From DASYYE01 sp035946955 (GTDB lineage Bacteria; Actinomycetota; Actinomycetes; Streptosporangiales; Streptosporangiaceae), in assembly GCA_035946955.1 (NCBI GenBank), contig DASYYE010000081.1, positions 1 to 10,839 on the forward strand: DNA of 10,839 nucleotides, in the 5' to 3' direction. Position numbers and translations under genes: made by a program. Positions 6,067-10,839 of the stretch are shown here, in pieces; position 1 is the stretch's first letter, and every line of letters starts with the position of its first letter. The notes below the pieces were generated by a model. It was not told the DNA's origin and searched no databases. It saw nothing but the letters and a program-made list of their open reading frames with translations.

Positions 6067-6630
6067 TCAGGGAGATGCACGGGCCGGCTGGGTCTGTGCA
6101 GTAGTGGGCTGGCCGGTGCGGGCAAGGCTGTCCGCGCGGCGCAGGGCGTCGGGCAGCCGGAAGCGCCCGGCCATGTGCCGTACCAGGCCGGCCGCGTCGT
6201 GCAGTGGCATTCCGGCAGCGGTGACGAACAACGGCCGCGCTGAGCATCCCCGGACCACGGGCACGGCATGGGTGGCGGTGCGGAACGCCGTCTTGGCCAC
6301 GCCGACCACTGGGACACCGAACTGAGCATGCGCGTGTGCACCCAGGCCCGGGCGGCCACTGGGGTCGAGGTCGACGTAGCCGTCAACAACCAGCAGGCCC
6401 AGCCCGAAGACACCTTGGAGCACCGCACGCAGTGGCGGCAGTTCCCGCAGGAAGAACTCACCCGGCTGGTAGGGCGTCACCTCGGGCACGACCGCGGTCC
6501 GCTCGGCCACCACCACCGAGAACGCGGCATCAGCAGTCACCACTACGGCCGCACACGCGCCACCAGAGCCCAGGTAGCAGACATCGACGGCTGCGAAGAC
6601 ACGGTCGCCGGGACCACCGCTGGCATCCAT
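6067..6630 (-). CDS. nfi: Endonuclease V (deoxyinosine 3'-endonuclease), divergent
   Basis: 187 residues from ATG 6630; the frame stays open to GTG 6687, so a 206-residue version is possible. GGAGGG lies 12 bases before 6630. Endonuclease V cuts the second phosphodiester 3' of deoxyinosine to start repair of deaminated adenine. The metal-binding acids are in place: Asp16 in AAVDVCY, Glu63 in GEFFLRELPPL, Asp83 in LLVVDGYVDLDP. Tyr54-x-Pro-Gly (PYQPG) is the strand-separating wedge region, and GVPVVGVAKTAF is the conserved lysine segment. The usual DGxGxxHPR stretch is replaced by DGYVDLDPSGRPGLG, so the conserved histidine is absent. The family usually has about 220 residues; this one is short. 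It lies upstream of the UDG-like gene, so the two may be cotranscribed. Confidence 0.9.
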   Translation of the reverse strand: MDASGGPGDRVFAAVDVCYLGSGGACAAVVVTADAAFSVVVAERTAVVPEVTPYQPGEFFLRELPPLRAVLQGVFGLGLLVVDGYVDLDPSGRPGLGAHAHAQFGVPVVGVAKTAFRTATHAVPVVRGCSARPLFVTAAGMPLHDAAGLVRHMAGRFRLPDALRRADSLARTGQPTTAQTQPARASP

Positions 6631-7220
6631 CCCAACAGCATGCCCTCCGCCCATCACCGGCAGCAGATTGCACCCCCGGGCGGGCACAACCGCGCTGTCT
6701 TGGCGCAGGCCGGACGCTCAGCCCGCCAGCTTGGCCGTGCTCGCCCTGCGATCTGCTCAACGGGCCCAGGCAGCTACGCGGCCGACTGCAGCGCCGTGTT
6801 GCGGCGCGAGCGGTTTCGCGGCTGGCCAGTCGCTGGACCGCGACTGTGAGGTTCTGGACCGCCTGGTCGAATCTGGCCATGACGAGGCTGAGACGCAGTA
6901 CTGCGAACAAGCCACGACCCACTCGCCCTGACCCCCGACCGGGCCAGCGCCGCAACGCCAGTCAAGACGCCCGCTAGCTCCGCCGTCTCCGCAACCACAG
7001 TCACGACCGTCAGGCCTGAAGCCGGCCGGGAACCCTGCCGAGTCACAATTCGCTCGCGTCCCCATCTGACGCTGCGAGCGCGCGTCGGGTCAGGGGGGAT
7101 CTTGCCGTCAGCCACGTGCTGTGGCCGTGTCACCCTCTGATGTGCGGCGTTCAGGCAGGCCCGGCCAGTGCGGGCTGCTGAGGTGCCGGTGATGTCCGGG
7201 ACTGCGGGTCCTTGACGTCT
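6631..7220. other. 590-base stretch between endonuclease V and mgsA
   Basis: Apart from the possible frameshifted small protein at 6780-7004, I find no convincing gene here on either strand. The long plus-strand frames (6268-6849, 6336-6977) are antisense shadows rich in Arg, His and Pro. The mgsA-proximal end has a GCCCG/CGGGC stem (7159-7163/7171-7175), and a 10-bp inverted repeat, GAGGTGCCGG at 7180-7189 with its complement at 7235-7244, the latter inside the last codons of mgsA. Either could help terminate mgsA. The endonuclease V promoter should lie near 6640-6780 but is not recognisable. Confidence 0.4.
6780..7004 (-). pseudogene. Possible frameshifted small hypothetical protein
   Basis: Two adjoining minus-strand frames each contain a protein-like stretch. 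The first (about 7004-6930) reads VTVVAETAELAGVLTGVAALARSG, hydrophobic and possibly membrane-associated. The second (about 6915-6780) reads GLFAVLRLSLVMARFDQAVQNL, then TVAVQRLASRETARAA, amphipathic helix. Joined near 6920-6930 they would give a protein of about 75 residues with a hydrophobic front and helical back. I do not recognise a family, see no ribosome binding site and cannot place the shift to one base. It is reported because the composition contrasts with the Arg/Pro-rich noise around it and single-base shifts are frequent in this window. Confidence 0.25.
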
Positions 7221-7727
7221 TCAGCCGGGAGCCGCCGGCACCTCGCTGTGGCTGGCGGTCTGGGCCGCGGCCAGCTGCGCCTGGCCACGCAGGTCCCGGT
7301 CAGACATGGGGTCCCACGGCTGATGGATGCGGCTCATCAAGGGTGATGAGATCACGAAGTCCGCGGTTGCCCGGTTGCAGGCGACCGGGACGTTGCAGAC
7401 CACCGCGACCCGCAGCAGGGCCTTGACGTCGGGATCGTGGGGCTGCGGCTCAAGCGGGTCCCAGAAGAACACCAGCAGGTCGATCTCGCCTTCAGCGATG
7501 CGGGCGCCGATCTGCTGGTCACCGCCGAACGGCCCGCTGAGCAAGCAGGTGACCGGCAGGCCGAGCTGACCAGCCAGCAGCCTGCCGGTGGTGGCGGTAG
7601 CGAACAGCTGGTGCTCAGTGAGCAGGGCCAGGTTGTATCCGGCCCACTCCAGCATGTCCTGCTTCTTGTTGTCGTGCGCGATCAGCGCGATCCGCCGCCC
7701 GGTTGGCGCTGGCAGGCCATCGATCAC
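7221..7727 (-). CDS. mgsA: Methylglyoxal synthase
   Basis: 168 residues from GTG 7727, preceded by AGGCGGA six bases upstream. The frame stays open to 7913, but the extra front is Arg/Gly-rich and unlike the family, so the later start is preferred. MgsA converts dihydroxyacetone phosphate to methylglyoxal and phosphate, a cytosolic bypass of lower glycolysis that releases phosphate. The sequence matches the family almost throughout: IALIAHDNKKQ with His18/Asp19, TTGRL phosphate loop (46-50), SGPFGGDQQIGARI with catalytic Asp70, FFWDPLEPQPHDPDVKALLR with His97 and Asp100, and NRATADFVISSP. These correspond to Asp71, His98 and Asp101 of the E. coli enzyme. About 30 residues after the core are not conserved. 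It is intact, and metabolically unrelated to the DNA enzymes around it. Confidence 0.95.
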   Translation of the reverse strand: MIDGLPAPTGRRIALIAHDNKKQDMLEWAGYNLALLTEHQLFATATTGRLLAGQLGLPVTCLLSGPFGGDQQIGARIAEGEIDLLVFFWDPLEPQPHDPDVKALLRVAVVCNVPVACNRATADFVISSPLMSRIHQPWDPMSDRDLRGQAQLAAAQTASHSEVPAAPG

Positions 7728-8035
7728 AAAGAGTCCGCCTCTCGGAATGCACCGCACATGCCCATGATCAGGCCGCTGGCCGGTCCCGGTCCTGTCAGCG
7801 GCCCGGTCTTTGCCGTAACCCGCCGCCCTGCGGGCTGGCTGGCCCCCGGCGGCCAGCCAGCTCACGGCCGACCGGCGGTCGTCAGCGCCGCAGCCAAGCC
7901 GCTCCCTGCCCAATAGTTGTAACCCTTGCTGGTCCCGGCGTCATCCCAGTTGCCTGCGCTGAAAATCCCCGTGCAGGTCAGGTGCTGCGGAAGCCGGACC
8001 GCTTCACCAAACTCATCCGCTTCTGCCGCTGATCA
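7728..8035. other. Intergenic region upstream of mgsA
   Basis: About 300 bases with no convincing gene; the frames here are low-complexity Arg/Pro-rich shadows. It holds the perfect 11-bp inverted repeat at 7834-7861 and one copy (8014-8029) of a 16-base exact repeat, CATCCGCTTCTGCCGC, whose other copy is at 6035-6050. A clear mgsA promoter is not recognisable. Confidence 0.4.
7834..7861. terminator. Perfect 11-bp GC-rich inverted repeat, possible terminator
   Basis: GCTGGCTGGCC (7834-7844), spacer CCCGGC, then GGCCAGCCAGC (7851-7861): a perfect stem. It lies in the gap between the 396-aa gene with its extension (stop 8036) and the mgsA start at 7727, so on the minus strand it could end the upstream transcript or structure the mgsA leader. 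No T-run follows on either side. Confidence 0.4.
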
Positions 8036-8167
8036 CTAGGCAAGATCGGCATCGGCAGACAACTCCTCGAGCAACCCCGGATCATCCTCGACGCCTGCAA
8101 CCGACTTATAGCGCTCGATCTCAGTGGATCTGTCGATCGTGAACTCGACCTCCCAGTGCCAGCTCGC
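8036..8167 (-). pseudogene. 43-codon startless reading frame in frame with the upstream gene's TAA
   Basis: Directly after the TAA (8170-8168) of the 396-aa gene, and in the same frame, 43 codons run to TAG 8038-8036. They read ASWHWEVEFTIDRSTEIERY, then KSVAGVEDDPGLLEELSADADLA. This is acidic, protein-like sequence, but there is no ATG, GTG or TTG between the two stops that would include its beginning; the only TTG codons come late. It is either a true C-terminal part of the upstream protein reached by readthrough or cut off by a recent stop, or the tail of a separate small gene whose front is lost or lies in another frame. I do not recognise it. Confidence 0.45.
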
Positions 8168-9358
8168 TTAGCTTGCCTGAGATGAGGCGCGGCGGAACAG
8201 GCGGCGGACCCGGTCAACGGCACTGCGCGGGCTGAGTTCTTGGTGGAGTCCCAGCAGGTAACCTGCAGCGCTGCGGCGGAGTTGCTGGGCTGTCTGGTGG
8301 GCCTGGATGCTGGATGCGACGAACTGCGCAGCGACCAACCCGCCTTGCCCGGCGGCGATAGGCAGGCCAGCTCCTGTGGCGGCTGCCGCAGCTATTGCGG
8401 GCAGTTGCAGCGTTTTCATGCCAAGCACAGCGCGCGCTGGTTCCAGGCCGAGCTTGCGCAAGCCCGTCTCGAGTTCCGCCGTCGGCTGGCGCAAGTCACG
8501 TCCGGCCAGCACTTCCAGGCGTGCCCGCAGGATGGCCACGTCCTCTATGGCTGCCAGCTCGGCGAACTGGCCGGCCATGGAGTCTAGGTGGACGCAGAAC
8601 GCATCGAATTCCGCAGCCAGCGCCCGGCGTGCCCGCACGATCCGCTCCGCGGGTATGCCGGACAGGCCTTCCGGGACGACTGCCTGGACCGCGAGTGCCC
8701 CATACAGCGCGGCGACCTGCCCAGGCGGGCGGGCTGCAGGGGGTCTGTCGGAGTCTTCGCTGAGCAGGACACGGGCCAGGGTGTCGAGCTGCCATCCGTT
8801 CAGCGCCCCATAGGCGAAAGACTGGTCGGTGACAACCGGCATGGCGTTGGCCTGGGCGATTCGCTCGGCCAGCGCCGCGAGGTACACCGATGCGAGCCGC
8901 GGGTGCAGCGCGATCCAGAATCGGTCATCACTGGGGACGGCGAGCCTGGTCTCCACCAGCGCGTCAATGAGGTGCGGTGGGATCTTCCCGACGTGGACCC
9001 ACTCCACCCGGTGGTCGGCTGGGTGTTCGGGCCAGCAGCCCAGATGGCCGTCATGAGCCAGCACCTCGTGCAGTTCTGCCGGGAACTGCGGTGGCCAGGC
9101 GTAACGCGCCTGCAGGGCATCACTTTCACGGCTCAGCAACTGCAGGAACTCGGTCGCCACCGCCCCTGTCCGCCCGGCAGGGTCAACATCCACCAGGAAG
9201 CCCAGTTCCGCACGCAGGACATCCGCGGTCGGTGAAAGGCGGCGCGGGTAGCCAGCCGGGGCGATCAGCGCGAGCTTGGGTAAGTAGAGGGCGGCGGCCT
9301 TCAGCCAAGCCTCATCACGAATATGTGTATAAGGGTAATACAAGGCAATATCCGGCAT
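8168..9358 (-). CDS. Hypothetical protein, possibly DUF6236-like (396 aa)
   Basis: 396 residues from ATG 9358, with GGAGAGG five bases upstream. The front reads MPDIALYYPYTHIRDEAWLK, then AALYLPKLALIAPAGY and VLRAELGFLVDVDP. This arrangement (a short strand, 'YYP...IRD..WLK.A.LY...' and a later 'LG F..DVDP') resembles proteins I recall as DUF6236; that name is from memory and unverified. The middle (about 100-220) is helical with several Trp and Arg. The later part, about residues 290-370, contains a Gly/Ala-rich stretch (LQLPAIAAAAATGAGLPIAA) that could be a membrane or buried helix, followed by QTAQQLRRSAAGYLLGLHQ and a basic end. It has no catalytic motif that I can name. The frame is intact. 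It is transcribed divergently from the NucS-like gene and is followed in frame by a startless extension. Confidence 0.85.
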   Translation of the reverse strand: MPDIALYYPYTHIRDEAWLKAAALYLPKLALIAPAGYPRRLSPTADVLRAELGFLVDVDPAGRTGAVATEFLQLLSRESDALQARYAWPPQFPAELHEVLAHDGHLGCWPEHPADHRVEWVHVGKIPPHLIDALVETRLAVPSDDRFWIALHPRLASVYLAALAERIAQANAMPVVTDQSFAYGALNGWQLDTLARVLLSEDSDRPPAARPPGQVAALYGALAVQAVVPEGLSGIPAERIVRARRALAAEFDAFCVHLDSMAGQFAELAAIEDVAILRARLEVLAGRDLRQPTAELETGLRKLGLEPARAVLGMKTLQLPAIAAAAATGAGLPIAAGQGGLVAAQFVASSIQAHQTAQQLRRSAAGYLLGLHQELSPRSAVDRVRRLFRRASSQAS

Positions 9359-9363
9359 ATTAT

Positions 9364-9370
9364 CCTCTCC
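9364..9370 (-). promoter_or_regulatory. Shine-Dalgarno sequence for the 396-aa protein
   Basis: GGAGAGG on the minus strand, five bases before ATG 9358. Confidence 0.55.
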
Positions 9371-9519
9371 CGAGACCTGCCGCCAGCTAGCCCTATCGTC
9401 GCACCAATAAAGCCAGCCTCACGCAGCACCGCGACTGAATTCCACCTGCGCGCCGCGGCATAGAACCCTATCCCTGGGGCGGCGTGATAATTGTGCGAGA
9501 TGCGCTGGCGGGGTGAGGT
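9371..9519. other. Divergent intergenic region
   Basis: About 150 bases between two genes read outward. Promoters for both should lie here. TGATAAT at 9485-9491 is a plausible plus-strand -10 box, but no matching -35 box is seen 17 bases before it. No strong inverted repeat is found. Confidence 0.35.
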
Positions 9520-10685
9520 GGGACGTGGCGCGTAGACTCGGGCGCGCCGGTGCGGGTCGGCGCGTCGGGCTTCCCGCTGGAGGCCCGGCTGGAAGGGTTG
9601 ATCCAGTCTGATCCGGCGATCCTGGGCGAGCCGCTGCTGGTGGTCGGCCGTCAGGTTCTGACCGCGTACGGCAAGTTCATTGACTTGCTGGCGGTCAGCG
9701 CCGACGGCACGCTGCATGTCCTGGAGCTGGAGCGGGACCGCACGCCGCGCGAGGTGGTAGCCCAGGTCCTGGACTATGGCTCGTGGGTGCAGGAGCTGTC
9801 ACACTCCGAGGTGCTCGCGATCTTCGACGCGCAGCATGACGCCGCGTTTTGAGGTGGCCTTCGAGGAGCGGTTCGGGACCAGGCCGCCCGAGGAGCTGAA
9901 CGGCGGGCACACGCTGACGGTGATCGCTGCCGACATCGACGCGGCGACCGGGCGGATCGTGACCTACCTGGCCGGGTTCGACGTGCCGGTCAACGTGGTG
10001 TTCTTCCGCTACTTCCGTGACGGGGAGCGCGAGTACCTGGCCCGCAGCTGGCTGCTGGACGAGGCGGCTGTGGCGTCCAGCGGGCCGGGGACCAGGCGGG
10101 GCGGGGATCCGCGAGCCGTGGAACGGCCGGGACTGGTACGTGTCGTTCGGCGACGAAGAGCAGGGCCGCAGCTGGGACGATGCGCGCAAGTACGGATTCG
10201 TCTCCGCGGGCGGCGGCGCCTGGTACTCCAAGACCCTGCGGAGCCTGCCGGTCGGTGCCCGCGTCTTCGCCTACATCCCGCAGGCCGGGTATGTGGGCGT
10301 CGGAACCTCAACTGGCGAGGCACGCCCGTTCGACGACGTGCTCGTCACCGTCGATGGGCAGCAGCGGAAGCTGGCCGGACTGCCACTGCATGCACCTACC
10401 ACTACCCGCCAGCCGATGATGAGGACGAGGCCGAATACGTGGGTGCCCGTGGAGTGGACCAGCACCAGGCCGAAAGAGCAGGCCGTGCACCAGAAGGGCC
10501 TGTTCGCCAATCAGAACAGCGCCTGCAAGCTGCGCAACCGGTTCACTCTTACCGCGCTCTACACCGAATTCGGCCTCGACAACGCAGACCAAGAAGTCCA
10601 GCGTCCGGAGTCGCATTCTGCGGTGCCGAGCGCATCCTCATCTGGCCGCATAGAGCGCGCCTGGTCAGGCGAGATCTTGCCGTAA
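9520..10685 (+). pseudogene. NucS/DUF91-like PD-(D/E)XK nuclease, four frameshifts and altered catalytic motif
   Basis: A protein of about 350 to 385 residues read over several frames. Frame 1 includes GTG 9550, though coding-like sequence (TWRVDSGAPVRVG) begins near 9520. It carries LGEPLLVVGRQVLTAYGKF, IDLLAVSADG and HVLELERDRTPREVVAQVLD, the nuclease core. After TTTT 9847-9850 (one extra T) frame 2 reads FEVAFEERFG, YLAGFDVPVNVVFFRYFRDG. After GGGG 10103-10106 (one extra G) frame 3 reads REPWNGRDWYVSFGDEEQG and VGARVFAYIPQAGYVGVG. Near 10392 one G is missing, giving YHYPPADDEDEAEYV, and near 10441-10443 one extra G restores frame 3: PVEWTSTRPKEQAV, GLFANQNSACKLRNRF. In DUF91/NucS proteins the motif is ELKRDRTP; here it is ELERDRTP, so the catalytic Lys is Glu. 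The C-terminal half resembles an EVE/PUA-type or added domain. Stop at 10683-10685; the last 30 residues may also be out of frame. Confidence 0.75.
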
Positions 10686-10839
10686 CGGCTGCGCCTTCCA
10701 CCCACGGGCTCGGCGAGTTGGTGATTTGGTGCGCGGCGATAACGGATGCGCCCGGTGTCCGGGTTGGCGCGGGGTAGCTGTCCGGTAGGAGCGGTCTTGT
10801 CCTGGTTCGCGGTGATGGCCTCCCGTCCGGGATGATCAA
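10686..10839. other. Right-edge segment without an assignable gene
   Basis: A minus-strand frame is open from the right edge (starting near 10839) into the NucS-like gene. Its sequence is Pro/Arg/Ser-rich and matches nothing I recognise. The second minus-strand frame holds DTGRIRYRRAPN, slightly more protein-like. Nothing here can be supported as a gene from this window alone. Confidence 0.3.

Noticed and set aside
6268..6977. Plus-strand frames of 193 and 213 residues over endonuclease V
   Set aside because: They are antisense to a clearly recognised endonuclease V and consist largely of Arg, His, Pro and Ala.
7728..7913. 62-residue N-terminal extension of methylglyoxal synthase
   Set aside because: The extension is unlike any MgsA, crosses the 11-bp inverted repeat, and the GTG at 7727 has a Shine-Dalgarno-like sequence and gives the family's usual length.
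8588..9235. 215-residue plus-strand frame opposite the 396-aa gene
   Set aside because: Antisense shadow; the minus-strand gene has a good ribosome binding site and natural composition over its whole length.

Overview
The window is GC-rich with strong G/C bias at third codon positions in the convincing genes. Protein families and codon use point to a soil-type actinobacterium; I cannot place it more precisely. No rRNA, tRNA or CRISPR array was seen.

Layout. Left edge (1-1010, plus strand): the C-terminal catalytic part of a tyrosine recombinase whose start lies outside the window, then a tiny C2HC zinc-finger-like reading frame that is intact only if one C is removed, then a 47-codon ORF with a strong Shine-Dalgarno sequence. 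From 958 to 3766 the genes are on the minus strand: an apparently N-terminally truncated hypothetical protein, a 203-residue protein with one predicted membrane segment, a small uncertain ORF and a 237-residue secreted protein. Between the first two, 1408-1573 holds five hairpins in a row in DNA that otherwise looks non-coding.

Right half (4071-10685) is mostly DNA enzymes: a broken PD-(D/E)XK-nuclease-like gene, a broken uracil-DNA-glycosylase-like gene, an intact divergent endonuclease V, methylglyoxal synthase (mgsA), an intact 396-residue protein of unknown function followed by an in-frame startless extension, and, divergently on the plus strand, a broken NucS/DUF91-like nuclease.

Main theme. 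Three sizeable genes can be read only by joining two to four frames. I locate about nine single-base indels, most in or beside short homopolymers, plus one TGG-to-TAG change and one apparent catalytic Lys-to-Glu change. Intact genes lie between the broken ones. This is either real decay of an accessory repair/defence region near an integrase, or uncorrected indel errors in the assembly; sequence alone cannot decide. If the indels are errors, the region groups enzymes that handle deaminated or mismatched bases: a UDG-like protein, endonuclease V and a NucS-like nuclease. Family names given from memory of similar proteins are marked as such.
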